Assembly: GCF_900142375.1 (NCBI RefSeq)
Contig: NZ_FRAR01000017.1
Coordinates: forward strand, 58,247 to 122,246
DNA length: 64,000 nt
Direction: 5' to 3'
Source: Desulforamulus aeronauticus DSM 10349
GTDB lineage: Bacteria; Bacillota; Desulfotomaculia; Desulfotomaculales; Desulfotomaculaceae
The notes under the pieces are model-generated. The model did not search any database. It was not told where the DNA came from and saw only the letters and a program-made list of their open reading frames with translations. A program made the position numbers and the translations under genes. Below are positions 33,824-42,007 of this stretch, piece after piece (positions within the stretch are counted from its first letter, which is position 1; each line of letters starts with the position of its first letter).

Positions 33824-34522
33824 GTGAATAATAGTCCACAGACGTTTAACTTTTCAGATATATTTAAAAACAACTTTCTTAAAAACGCAGTAACGGATTT
33901 TTCTGTGGTAGATATCTCTTTGACACTGCTGATTTCCTTTTTCATTGGTTTGTTTATTTATGCAGTTTACAAGAAAACCTTTAACGGTGTGATGTATTCA
34001 AGAAACTTTAATATTTCTCTGCTGGCCATGTCAATGATCACTACCCTGATCATCATGGGAGTGACTTCCAATATTGTACTTTCCCTGGGTATGGTTGGGG
34101 CCCTTAGTATTGTAAGGTTTAGGACGGCTGTTAAAGACCCCATTGATATCGTGTTTTTGTTCTGGGCCATAGCCGGCGGGATTGTTACAGGTGCAGGTTT
34201 GTATCTTTTAGCCATCGTTGGTTCTCTGGTTGTCGGATTAATGCTCATAGTTTTTACTAGAAAAACCATGAGTGAGATTCCTTATATGATCGTGGTTAAT
34301 TGTACCAATTCAGTGGCAGAAGAGTCTCTTTTGGAGAAACTTCGCCAGCATGTGAAACGAATGAATATAAAAACGAAAGCAGTCCGCGCTAATCAGGGCA
34401 TAGAACTTACCGTGGAAGTCCGCTTAAACAATGAAAATACAAGTTTTGTCCATGAGCTTTCGGCCATAGAGGGTGTCAATGATGTTGTGCTGGTAAGTTA
34501 TAACGGTGAGCTTGCCGTATAA
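33824..34522 (+). CDS. DUF4956 membrane protein
   Basis: 232 residues from GTG 33824. Four hydrophobic segments occupy ~30-155, including the conserved LSLGMVGALSIVRFRTAVKDPIDIVFLFWAIAGGI. A cytoplasmic alpha/beta tail (~160-232) resembles a ferredoxin-like fold. It is the membrane partner of VTC-domain proteins in bacteria and may couple polymer synthesis to the membrane; the role is inferred from gene association. Confidence 0.88.
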   Translation: MNNSPQTFNFSDIFKNNFLKNAVTDFSVVDISLTLLISFFIGLFIYAVYKKTFNGVMYSRNFNISLLAMSMITTLIIMGVTSNIVLSLGMVGALSIVRFRTAVKDPIDIVFLFWAIAGGIVTGAGLYLLAIVGSLVVGLMLIVFTRKTMSEIPYMIVVNCTNSVAEESLLEKLRQHVKRMNIKTKAVRANQGIELTVEVRLNNENTSFVHELSAIEGVNDVVLVSYNGELAV

Positions 34523-34549
34523 TGATCTGCTCGAGAGGGAGGCATGAGC

Positions 34550-36268
34550 ATGGATAGGAAATTTATAGCAATCATGGGGGGAATGCTGTTGCTCTGCCTC
34601 TACATTATTAGTGGGGCAACGGGGTATACCAGCCCAGAAGAAGGCACCGTGTCAAACAGTTTAAGTACGGCCAGTATAGATACCATTTTAGATAAAGATA
34701 AAGTTATTGATATAAATATATCGTTGGACGAGAATGATTTTCAAGATATGCTGAAAAATCCCTTGAAAGAGGAGTATAAGGTTGCCAGTGTTGTTATTGC
34801 TGGCCAAAAAATAGATAATATAGGGCTTCGTACTAAAGGTAATTCTACTCTGACTATGGTTGCCAACAGTGAATCGGATCGATATAGTTTTAAGCTGGAT
34901 TTTGATCAGTATATTGACGGGCAAAATCTGGCTGGATTAAAAAAATTAAACCTTAATAACTCCATGAGTGACCCATCCTATATGCGTGAATATTTGTCAT
35001 ATTCACTGATGAATGAAATGGGGGTGCCTACTCCGGGTTACGGATATGTCAATGTCTATATAAATGACAAGCTGCATGGTTTGTATCTAGCGGTGGAAGG
35101 TATTGAAGAACCCTTTCTGGAGCGGTACTACGGAAGTAATGCGGGGACACTTTATAAACCCGAGGGCCAGGGAAGTGACCTGGTGTATACAGATGATAAA
35201 AGGGAATCGTATCGTGGCATTGCCTTGGTGGCAGGGCGAAAAAACGGTGCTAATGAGGCGTTACTTACAATGGTAAAGGCACTAAATCAGGGGAAAGATT
35301 TAGAGAAATATCTAAACATCGATGAGATATTACGATATTTTGCTGTCAATACGGTGCTGGTAAATATGGATAGCTATCAGGGCAGCTTTAAGCATAATTA
35401 TTATCTCTACGAAGAAAGTGGTGTTTTTTCTATCTTGCCATGGGATTATAACATGTCCTTTGGGGGATTCAGCATGGGGAGAAACAATCAGGAAACCACA
35501 GCTCTCTATATTGATCAGCCGGTTTCAGGCACAACCTTGGAGCAGCGACCCCTGATTGGCAAACTGTTAGAGGTAAAGGAATACAAGGAACGGTACCATC
35601 AATATATCGAAGACTTTATTAATGGGCCCTTTGCCTTTACTAAAATGGAGGCGGAAATTGCACGTGTGGCCGAGTTAATACGGCCCCATCTGGAGAAAGA
35701 CCCAACTAAATTTTATACAATGGAGCAATTTGAGCAGGCCATTTTAGAAGGGTCCACCGAACAAAAGAGTGAACTAACAGCAAGCCAAACGAACCCACCA
35801 GCAGACCAACAAGCTGCTCCACCAATGCCTGAAAAGGATAAAATGGCAGGACAGCAGCAAAGAGGTCCTATGAAGCCGGGTGGCGATATGCTGCAAGGCG
35901 GGAATGTTGTAGGATTAGTAAAGTTTGTTCGAGAACGGATTGCTAATGTCACGAAACAAGTAAGTGGTGAGCTTCCTTCGGTTGGTAATACCACAGAACA
36001 AACCAATACTATGCCCGGTCAATTACGCGATCGGCCGGAGGGCCAAGGGGGAATGGGAATGAAAGGAGAGAGGCCTCCCGGGGATATGGGACAACGTCCG
36101 CCTAATAGCGGTGATCCTGTTAACAGGGAAATGGGCGATGGGTTTGGCAATAAAAATATGCCTACAAACAATTCAACTGAACAACTCTTTGTCATCGGAG
36201 GTTCCCTGTTGCTCCTGGTCTTGGTACTGTTTTTTATCTTTACAAGAAAGACCAAGTATTCGCTATAG
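34550..36268 (+). CDS. cotH: CotH kinase family protein with C-terminal anchor
   Basis: 572 residues from ATG 34550, about eight bases after GAGGGAGG; ATG 34544 is too close. An N-terminal signal segment (~5-25) leads to the CotH domain (~45-400): IGLRTKGNSTL, KLNLNNSMSDPSYMREYLSY, GLYLAVEGIEEPFLERYYG, ILPWDYNMSFGG. CotH of Bacillus phosphorylates spore coat proteins. The region ~405-545 is rich in P, G, Q and M and disordered. A C-terminal membrane segment (LFVIGGSLLLLVLVLFF) followed by RKTKYSL anchors it. Third gene of the VTC/DUF4956/CotH unit, it is extracytoplasmic by topology. Confidence 0.92.
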   Translation: MDRKFIAIMGGMLLLCLYIISGATGYTSPEEGTVSNSLSTASIDTILDKDKVIDINISLDENDFQDMLKNPLKEEYKVASVVIAGQKIDNIGLRTKGNSTLTMVANSESDRYSFKLDFDQYIDGQNLAGLKKLNLNNSMSDPSYMREYLSYSLMNEMGVPTPGYGYVNVYINDKLHGLYLAVEGIEEPFLERYYGSNAGTLYKPEGQGSDLVYTDDKRESYRGIALVAGRKNGANEALLTMVKALNQGKDLEKYLNIDEILRYFAVNTVLVNMDSYQGSFKHNYYLYEESGVFSILPWDYNMSFGGFSMGRNNQETTALYIDQPVSGTTLEQRPLIGKLLEVKEYKERYHQYIEDFINGPFAFTKMEAEIARVAELIRPHLEKDPTKFYTMEQFEQAILEGSTEQKSELTASQTNPPADQQAAPPMPEKDKMAGQQQRGPMKPGGDMLQGGNVVGLVKFVRERIANVTKQVSGELPSVGNTTEQTNTMPGQLRDRPEGQGGMGMKGERPPGDMGQRPPNSGDPVNREMGDGFGNKNMPTNNSTEQLFVIGGSLLLLVLVLFFIFTRKTKYSL

Positions 36269-36309
36269 TTGTATGGTTATACCTCAATCGGATGTTCCTA
36301 TAGAAAACG

Positions 36310-36346
36310 AAATGACCTACCCCACTTCGGGGTAGGTCATTTTTTC
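36310..36346. terminator. Bidirectional terminator overlapping the ABC ATPase stop codon
   Basis: AAATGACCTACCCC / GGGGTAGGTCATTT stem with loop ACTTC and flanking A/T runs between convergent genes. The last codons and stop of the minus-strand ATPase gene (36317) lie inside the stem. Confidence 0.85.
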
Positions 36347-37075
36347 GTAACCTCTTAGTATACTGCTCAAAAATTCCCTGGTACGGGGGTGTCTGGGAGT
36401 GCTAAAAATTTGCTCCGGGGCACCCATTTCAACAATTTTCCCTTCATCCATAAAAATGACCCGATCAGCCACATCCCGGGCAAAGCCCATTTCGTGGGTT
36501 ACAATAATCATGGTCATACCTTCTGCTGCCAGGTTTCGGATGACCGAAAGAACTTCCCCTACCAACTCGGGGTCTAAGGCACTGGTGGGCTCATCAAACA
36601 GCATTAACTTGGGTTTCATGGCCAAAGCACGGGCAATGGCCACACGCTGCTGTTGTCCACCGGAGAGTTGACTGGGGAAATTCTTAGCTTTGTCAGCCAG
36701 ACCGACCTTGGCCAGTAATTCTTCTGCCAGGTCCCTGGAGTCATGTTTGCATTTACCCAGTACGGTAATCGGACCTTCCATAACGTTTTGGATAGCCGTC
36801 ATGTGAGGGAAAAGGTTAAAACGTTGAAAAACCATGCCGATTTGACTTCTTAGTTCACAAAGTTCTTTGCCCTTTGCAGGTACCTTTTTATCTTCGAATA
36901 TGACCATACCACCATCGATTGACTCCAGATGATTAATACAGCGGAGGAAGGTGCTCTTGCCGGAGCCACTGGGTCCGATAATAACTACAACTTCACCTTG
37001 TTTTACATCTAGGTTGATCCCTTTTAGTACCTTTAGTTTACCAAAGTTCTTCTGCACATTTTGAGCCTTGACCAA
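36317..37075 (-). CDS. glnQ: Polar amino-acid ABC transporter ATPase (GlnQ type)
   Basis: 252 residues from TTG at 37075, six bases after AAGGAGGGG; the longer frame would start before that ribosome site. Walker [16 protein letters not shown], the Q-loop [14 protein letters not shown], signature [15 protein letters not shown], Walker [15 protein letters not shown], and the H-loop IVTHE are all intact. It energises uptake by the permease and lipoprotein encoded upstream. Substrate specificity cannot be read from the ATPase. Confidence 0.95.
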   Translation of the reverse strand: MVKAQNVQKNFGKLKVLKGINLDVKQGEVVVIIGPSGSGKSTFLRCINHLESIDGGMVIFEDKKVPAKGKELCELRSQIGMVFQRFNLFPHMTAIQNVMEGPITVLGKCKHDSRDLAEELLAKVGLADKAKNFPSQLSGGQQQRVAIARALAMKPKLMLFDEPTSALDPELVGEVLSVIRNLAAEGMTMIIVTHEMGFARDVADRVIFMDEGKIVEMGAPEQIFSTPRHPRTREFLSSILRGYEKMTYPEVG

Positions 37076-37088
37076 AAGAAACCCCTCC

Positions 37089-37763
37089 TTAATCACCATC
37101 TGAAATGGCCAGTCGTTTTTCCAATCGGTTGAATATGGTCGTGAAGACGGTAGTCATAATTAGATAAAGAATCCCTGCAGTGACAAAACTTTCTACCGGT
37201 TTAAAAAAGGTAGCATTTTTCAGTGTGGCTGCCCGCAGCAGTTCTGTCATGGTGATAACCGACACCAAGGCACTGTCTTTCATCAGGGTGATGAACTCGT
37301 TGCCCATGGGGGGGAGCAATCTGCGGTAAGCTTGAGGTAGAATAACCCGTCGCATGGCCTGGCTGTAAGACATACCCATGGAAATAGCCGCCTCCATTTG
37401 CCCCTTATCAATCGAGAGGATACCGGCTCGGATAATCTCAGCTATATAAGCGCCACCGCAAACGGAAAGTCCAATAATACCTACAGTGTACTCCGGCAGC
37501 ACAATACCTACGAAGGGAAGACCATAATAAAGGAACATTAAATGAAGGAGCAGGGGGATGCCCCGGATGATCCAGGTATAAAGCCCCCCGATCCACCTTA
37601 AAATTTTAATACTTGATATCTTAGCCAAAGCGACAAACAAACCAATGAGGGTCCCAAATACAATGGCAAAGAATGTTAGTTTGATGGTCATGATAGCTCC
37701 CATTAATAAATCTGGGAGAATTTGTATTATGAAATTTACGTCTACTGCTGCCCCTGATTGCAT
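37089..37763 (-). CDS. Polar amino-acid ABC transporter permease
   Basis: 224 residues with about five membrane segments. The N-terminal part has [19 protein letters not shown]; the EAA loop that docks the ATPase is [28 protein letters not shown]. HisM/GlnP family. It lies between the solute-binding lipoprotein gene and the ATPase gene on the same strand, completing an importer. Confidence 0.93.
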   Translation of the reverse strand: MQSGAAVDVNFIIQILPDLLMGAIMTIKLTFFAIVFGTLIGLFVALAKISSIKILRWIGGLYTWIIRGIPLLLHLMFLYYGLPFVGIVLPEYTVGIIGLSVCGGAYIAEIIRAGILSIDKGQMEAAISMGMSYSQAMRRVILPQAYRRLLPPMGNEFITLMKDSALVSVITMTELLRAATLKNATFFKPVESFVTAGILYLIMTTVFTTIFNRLEKRLAISDGD

Positions 37764-37814
37764 GTTGTCACCAACCCTGGCTAATAATGAATTGTTGCTG
37801 TAGCTAAAAGTGCT

Positions 37815-38648
37815 TTACTGAGCTTTGGTGGTAATATCTTTGTTAAACCATTTTTGGGAAATTGTTGTCAGAGTACCATCCTTTTGCATTTCAGCGATGA
37901 TATTGTCAAGGGCTTCTTTCAGTTCTACGTCAGCCTTGCGGATACCGATAGCCATAGGTTCTTGGGTTAATTGTTCGCCGACAATTTCAAAGGTATCAGC
38001 ACGCTTGCTTAAATAGTGACCGGCGGTCATAGCATCTACCACTACCACTTGGGTCCGTCCAATTTGTAAATCGTTAAAAGCTTCAGGGTAGGTCTTATAT
38101 AGTTTAGCTTCTAAGCCCATTTTCTTACAGGATTCCTCACCAGAGCTGCCAGCTTGGGTGCCTACGGGTTTACCCTTTAAATCTGCAGCAGTAGTAAACC
38201 CAGTGGTACCTTTTTTAACAGCCATGACTAGACCGTCATTAATATAGGGGGTAGAGAAGTTAATGGATTTTTTGCGATCTTCTGTAACGGTCATACCATT
38301 AATAATAACGTCAAAACGCTTGGAGTCCAGTGCTAAGATGACACCATCCCATTGGGTAGGTTGCCACTCAATTTTTACACCCAGGCGTTTGCCGATTTCT
38401 TCAGTCATATCAATGTCAAAGCCCACTAGTTTGTTTTGTTCATCACGGTAACCCATAGGAGCAAAGGTATCATCTAAACCAACCACCAATGTACCTTTTT
38501 CCTTAATCAACTCCAGGGAATTTTTCTCTGCTTGTTTAGCAGGTTCTGGAGTAGCTGCAGGTTTTTCTTTCTCTCCGCCACCACAGCCACCAGCCACCAA
38601 GGCCAATGCCAGCACCAGGATGACCATTAAAAACCCTTTCTTTTTCAC
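37815..38648 (-). CDS. Amino-acid-binding lipoprotein of ABC importer
   Basis: 277 residues, GTG start behind GGGAGGAG. A lipoprotein signal peptide ends at AGGC (Cys 22), and a charged linker follows. The SBP_bac_3 fold includes LVVGLDDTFAPMGYRDEQNKLVGFDIDM, INFSTPYINDGLVMAV and GKPVGTQAGSSGEE. It is anchored outside the membrane and delivers a polar amino acid, possibly glutamine, cystine or arginine; the sequence does not decide. Confidence 0.93.
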   Translation of the reverse strand: MKKKGFLMVILVLALALVAGGCGGGEKEKPAATPEPAKQAEKNSLELIKEKGTLVVGLDDTFAPMGYRDEQNKLVGFDIDMTEEIGKRLGVKIEWQPTQWDGVILALDSKRFDVIINGMTVTEDRKKSINFSTPYINDGLVMAVKKGTTGFTTAADLKGKPVGTQAGSSGEESCKKMGLEAKLYKTYPEAFNDLQIGRTQVVVVDAMTAGHYLSKRADTFEIVGEQLTQEPMAIGIRKADVELKEALDNIIAEMQKDGTLTTISQKWFNKDITTKAQ

Positions 38649-38832
38649 TTCACCATTCTCCTCCCGTTATGTATTAATTTAATACCTCTTTGATATTTTA
38701 ACTAACTAAAGTGAAAACGTCAAGAGAGAATCTGTATAGGGCATCAAATAATATTCATACTTTTAATGTGCAAGGAATTCTCGTAATGGGGTATAACTAT
38801 TACTTGAAGAACAGTATAAGGTGGTGATAAAA

Positions 38833-39507
38833 ATGGTTACTACTGAGAGAATGATAATCCCGCCCATTGATCAACAGGTGCCTCAAAATTTACAAACAGC
38901 AACCTTTGCTATGGGGTGATTTTGGGGTCCTGATGCCCAGTTTGGGGTATTACCAGGTATCATTCATACCAGAGTTGGCTATGCCGGTGGCACCAAGGAA
39001 AATCCTACCTATCGAAGTTTGGGAGATCATACCGAAACCTTGCAGATAGATTATGATCCTGCCGAAATCTCCTATGAACAATTACTGGATTTATTTTGGC
39101 AATCCCACAACCCGGCAAGTAGGCCGTGGTCCCGGCAGTATATGTCTATTATTTTTTACCACAATAACGAGCAAGCCAATCTCGCCCAAAAATATAAAGA
39201 ATTTGCGGCAGAGCGTTTAGGTAAAAAAATATACACTGAGATCAATCCCTATGAGCATTTTTATCTGGCAGAAGATTATCATCAAAAATATTATTTGCAG
39301 CTTAAAAGGGATCTAGTAAAAGAGTATGCTCTTTTCTATCCCAACACCATTGATTTTATCAACTCCACCTCGGCTGCCAGAGTAAATGGTTATGTGAGGG
39401 GAGCGGGGACGATCACTTCCTTAATAAAGGAGATCGAAAGTCTTGGTTTATCTGAAAAGGGTAAGCATGAGTTGGTGGAGACTGTGAAGAGCTTTGGCAG
39501 AAAATAA
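38833..39507 (+). CDS. msrA: Selenocysteine-containing peptide methionine sulfoxide reductase A
   Basis: Reading through an in-frame TGA at 38917-38919 gives a 224-residue MsrA. The TGA is codon 29 in FAMG-U-FWGPDAQFG, exactly where the catalytic Cys of the GCFW motif belongs. Downstream motifs are VGYAGGTKENPTY, HTETLQIDYDP, FWQSHNPAS and AEDYHQKYYLQL. The protein has no cysteine at all, so there is no resolving Cys, as in the described Clostridium-type Sec-MsrA. A hairpin suited to a bacterial SECIS starts right after the TGA. The ATG at 38833 follows AAGGTGGTGA. It would reduce methionine-S-sulfoxide. Codon readthrough needs SelA/B/C/D encoded elsewhere. Confidence 0.9.
38917..38957 (+). 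promoter_or_regulatory. UGA Sec codon and putative bacterial SECIS hairpin
   Basis: After TGA (38917-38919), CCTG (38929 onward) can pair with CAGG (~38957), and TGCCC with GGGTA around loop AGTTTG. The apical hairpin is therefore ~13-35 bases after the UGA, the distance required for SelB-dependent decoding. Confidence 0.6.
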
Positions 39508-39572
39508 CGTAATGGGGCAAATTACAGTATTCCGAGCTTCAAAATAGATTTTTAGGCTTATGGCCTCAGGCT

Positions 39573-39620
39573 AAAATGGGAGTGGTGCAAAAAATAGTTT
39601 TGCATCACTCCCATCATTTT
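39573..39620. terminator. Bidirectional terminator
   Basis: AAAATGGGAGTGGTGCAAAA / TTTTGCATCACTCCCAT stem with flanking A/T tracts between convergent msrA and threonine synthase genes. Confidence 0.85.
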
Positions 39621-39621
39621 A

Positions 39622-41121
39622 CTAGCCCAATAAAATGTCTTTTACTACATCTTTAATTTTATTTTTCTCAATAACCTGTTGGTGCAATACAGGTTTTTTA
39701 TCCAAATCCCTTAGTCCCTGGGGTATTGGCCAGTGAGTGTGATCGGACAGATCTTGCAGTAGGGAAAATTCATTTTTGCCTGTAACTCCTTGCTCCCCTA
39801 ATACAGCTTTGGCGACACTGCCGTTAAATTTAAAGGGGCTGGCGGTTGAGGCTATCACTGTATATGAGTTATCACCGGTAGCTTGACGATATTTTTGCAG
39901 CACGCGGGCTGCCACAGCGGTGTGAGTATCCAGGAGGTATTGCTGCTGTTGCCAGGTTTGCTGAATGGTATCCAGTGTTGCTGTATCATCAGCAAAGTCA
40001 GACCAGAAATGTTCTTGAACCTGGGCGAAGGTAGCTTCATCCACCGAATAGCTTCCTTCGGTTTTTAACTGAGCCATCCAGCTGCTGATTTGTTCCCCTT
40101 GACGTCCGGTAAGTTCATACAGCAGCCGCTCCAGGTTGCTGGAAATTAAGATATCCATTGAGGGAGATAGTGTTTTTAAAAAATCTCGGTTGCGGTTGTA
40201 AGTCCCGGTTTGGATAAAGTCAGTTAATACGTTGTTAGCATTGGCGGCACAAAGGAGTTTGTTAATGGGTAAACCCATCCTTTTGGCATAAAAGCCAGCC
40301 AGGATATTGCCGAAATTGCCGGTGGGAACCACAAAATTAATTTTTTCTCCGGCTTTTATGGAGCCAGTTTTCTGTAGGTCGGCATAGGCAGAAAAATAAT
40401 AAACAATCTGAGGTACCAGGCGTCCCCAGTTGATAGAGTTGGCGGAAGAGAGTCGAAAACCCTGTTGCTCCAGGAGTGTAGCAAAATCATGATCTCCAAA
40501 AACCACTTTGACGCCGCTTTGGGCATCATCAAAGTTACCCTGTACCGCCACAACATGAACGTTATTTCCTTCCTGGGTCGCCATTTGCAGTCTTTGTACT
40601 TCACTTACACCTCGCTCCGGGTAAAATACGATAATCTGTGTGCCGGGGATATTAGCGAAACCGTCTAAGGCCGCTTTGCCTGTATCTCCGGAGGTAGCCA
40701 CCAGAATAACGACTTCTGCTGCTTCGCCTGTTTTAGTCAACGCACGTACCAGAAATTGAGGCAATATTTGTAAAGCCATGTCCTTAAAGGCACAGGTAGG
40801 ACCATGCCAAAGTTCAAGTACTGCAGTGTCAGAGTTTAACACCTTAACCGGTGCGATCTCCGGGTTAGCAAACTTGTTTTGATGATAGGCGGCGTTGACA
40901 CATTGATTAATTTCTACTGAGGTGAAGTCGGTCAAAAAATGCTGCAGAATGAAGGCAGCCCTTTCCGTATAAGAGAGGGAGGTTAGCTTCTCTAGATCTG
41001 GGTTCGAGAGGGTTACCTGATCCGTGGGAACATATAAGCCGCCGTCTGGTGCAATGCCCTGTTTAATTGCTTCAGCAGATGGAACGGCTGGTGAATTGCC
41101 TCGGGTGCTTATGTATAGCAT
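39622..41121 (-). CDS. thrC: Threonine synthase
   Basis: 499 residues, ATG behind TTAGGAGG. The N-terminal domain has LYISTRGNSPAVPSAEAIKQGIAPDGGLYVP; the PLP lysine is in LWHGPTCAFKDMALQ (about residue 111); VATSGDTGKAALDGF follows, and NSINWGRLVPQIVYY is diagnostic. This is the long fungal/E. coli-type threonine synthase, converting O-phosphohomoserine to threonine. It is a single-gene unit; its leader on the minus strand holds a hairpin (CCGGTTAC / GTAATCGG near 41233-41257) of unknown role. Confidence 0.96.
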   Translation of the reverse strand: MLYISTRGNSPAVPSAEAIKQGIAPDGGLYVPTDQVTLSNPDLEKLTSLSYTERAAFILQHFLTDFTSVEINQCVNAAYHQNKFANPEIAPVKVLNSDTAVLELWHGPTCAFKDMALQILPQFLVRALTKTGEAAEVVILVATSGDTGKAALDGFANIPGTQIIVFYPERGVSEVQRLQMATQEGNNVHVVAVQGNFDDAQSGVKVVFGDHDFATLLEQQGFRLSSANSINWGRLVPQIVYYFSAYADLQKTGSIKAGEKINFVVPTGNFGNILAGFYAKRMGLPINKLLCAANANNVLTDFIQTGTYNRNRDFLKTLSPSMDILISSNLERLLYELTGRQGEQISSWMAQLKTEGSYSVDEATFAQVQEHFWSDFADDTATLDTIQQTWQQQQYLLDTHTAVAARVLQKYRQATGDNSYTVIASTASPFKFNGSVAKAVLGEQGVTGKNEFSLLQDLSDHTHWPIPQGLRDLDKKPVLHQQVIEKNKIKDVVKDILLG

Positions 41122-41346
41122 AATAGAGCCTCCTAATCAAATGTACGAAGTAAATACTTACATTAAACTATAATTCTTGCTTTTAGTAAAGATAACGAGC
41201 CCAAGTATACAAAGAGAGGGGGCGATGGCCTACCCGATTACCAGTGCCAGTAACCGGATAAGTTAATCATTCGCATACTAAAAATTCGATTATAGTTCTG
41301 TTCAGTATTTTGACAATGTTTAAGAATATCTTCCAATTTAAACATA

Positions 41347-41364
41347 TTGTGAAAGTATTCACAA
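41347..41364. promoter_or_regulatory. Rex operator (perfect palindrome)
   Basis: TTGTGAAAGTATTCACAA is an exact match to the Rex consensus TTGTGAA-N4-TTCACAA. It overlaps the -35 hexamer of the promoter at 41358-41386, so binding of the NADH-responsive repressor would block transcription of the 35-codon ORF. The rest of the 300-base spacer shows no other gene. Confidence 0.75.
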
Positions 41365-41386
41365 ATCCTTAGAGTGTTGCTATAAT
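41358..41386 (+). promoter_or_regulatory. Sigma-A promoter
   Basis: TTCACA (41358-41363), 17-base spacer, TATAAT (41381-41386). One mismatch from consensus. Located ~40 bases before the 35-codon ORF. Confidence 0.75.
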
Positions 41387-41425
41387 GATAGTAACAAAAA
41401 GCAAAAAAAATAGGAGGTAGATACT

Positions 41426-41533
41426 ATGATGCGAGATGTTATGACAAAGCTTTGGAACAACCCCAATTATTTTATGGATCGGGTAAACGAAATGAAACGT
41501 GGTCCGGTTAAAAAAACTATTCTTGTACCGTAG
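41426..41533 (+). CDS. 35-residue protein under Rex-type promoter
   Basis: Two adjacent ATG codons behind TAGGAGG (41412-41418) open a 35-codon frame: basic, with NPNYFMDRVNEMKRG in the middle and a hydrophobic end TILVP. Promoter, operator, ribosome site and terminator are all well formed around it, which argues that it is a real micro-gene or a small regulatory transcript. No family is recognised. The setting predicts expression when NADH is low relative to NAD+ (Rex bound) or derepression when NADH is high. Confidence 0.65.
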   Translation: MMRDVMTKLWNNPNYFMDRVNEMKRGPVKKTILVP

Positions 41534-41565
41534 CGTGATAATGATGCAGCTAAAGATACCTAAGA

Positions 41566-41609
41566 TGCGAAAAGGCGTTGCACAGGTGAATGTGTAGCGC
41601 CTTTTCGCA
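41566..41609 (+). terminator. Hairpin after the 35-codon ORF
   Basis: TGCGAAAAGGCG / CGCCTTTTCGCA outer stem with inner CACA/TGTG. The following T-run is weak (TTATGTTTTT), so termination may be partial and the next small gene could be read through. Confidence 0.65.
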
Positions 41610-41678
41610 CTTATGTTTTTATCTAAAGGAGGGAAAATAATAGTATACTACTTCAGATTAAAGAAAGGATGCTTTCCT

Positions 41679-41930
41679 ATGAATGGAAGAAATCTCAAAA
41701 GGAAATCGCCCTACATAATTGATGCTGCCCTTAGAAAAAAGAGTGGTGAAATACGGGGATTTAAGTTAAAGGATAATACCTTCCTAGAGTATCAAACTGC
41801 TTTAAGGGAAGCCAAGCAAGGGAACCTAGTAGGAATCAATCTTTATCCCAAGTTTACGCAGGAAGTACTGGCAGAAGAAAAACAGCAGGGGATACTAGCT
41901 AAGCTTATCCAGAAATTAACCGGCCAATAA
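41679..41930 (+). CDS. DUF3892-like small protein
   Basis: 83 residues from ATG 41679, about nine bases after AAAGGA; a longer frame begins at 41613. The sequence SPYIIDAALRKKSGEIRGFKL followed by EYQTALREAKQGNLVGINLY resembles DUF3892 (a short domain with a turn and a helix). The end is a helical EVLAEEKQQGILAKLIQKL. Function unknown. It may be co-transcribed with the Rex-controlled ORF. Confidence 0.6.
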   Translation: MNGRNLKRKSPYIIDAALRKKSGEIRGFKLKDNTFLEYQTALREAKQGNLVGINLYPKFTQEVLAEEKQQGILAKLIQKLTGQ

Positions 41931-41937
41931 CAAAGAC

Positions 41938-41988
41938 CAGGGGCTGCCGCATACTACATAAAAAAGTAGTTTTGCAACACTCCCCTGG
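41938..41988. terminator. Bidirectional terminator
   Basis: ACCAGGGG / CCCCTGGT outer stem with an inner ACTAC/GTAGT hairpin, between convergent small gene and the RND pump gene. Confidence 0.7.
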
Positions 41989-42007
41989 TGAAAAGAATAA
42001 AATACAG

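Noticed and set aside
38833..38919. MsrA gene as a simple nonsense pseudogene
   Set aside because: The only stop is a TGA exactly at the catalytic residue, the frame is otherwise perfect on both sides, and a SECIS-like hairpin follows.
41347..41364. CRP/HcpR site rather than Rex
   Set aside because: It also fits GTGA-N6-TCAC, but the outer TTGTGAA/TTCACAA arms match Rex at all positions and it overlaps the -35 box as a repressor site should.
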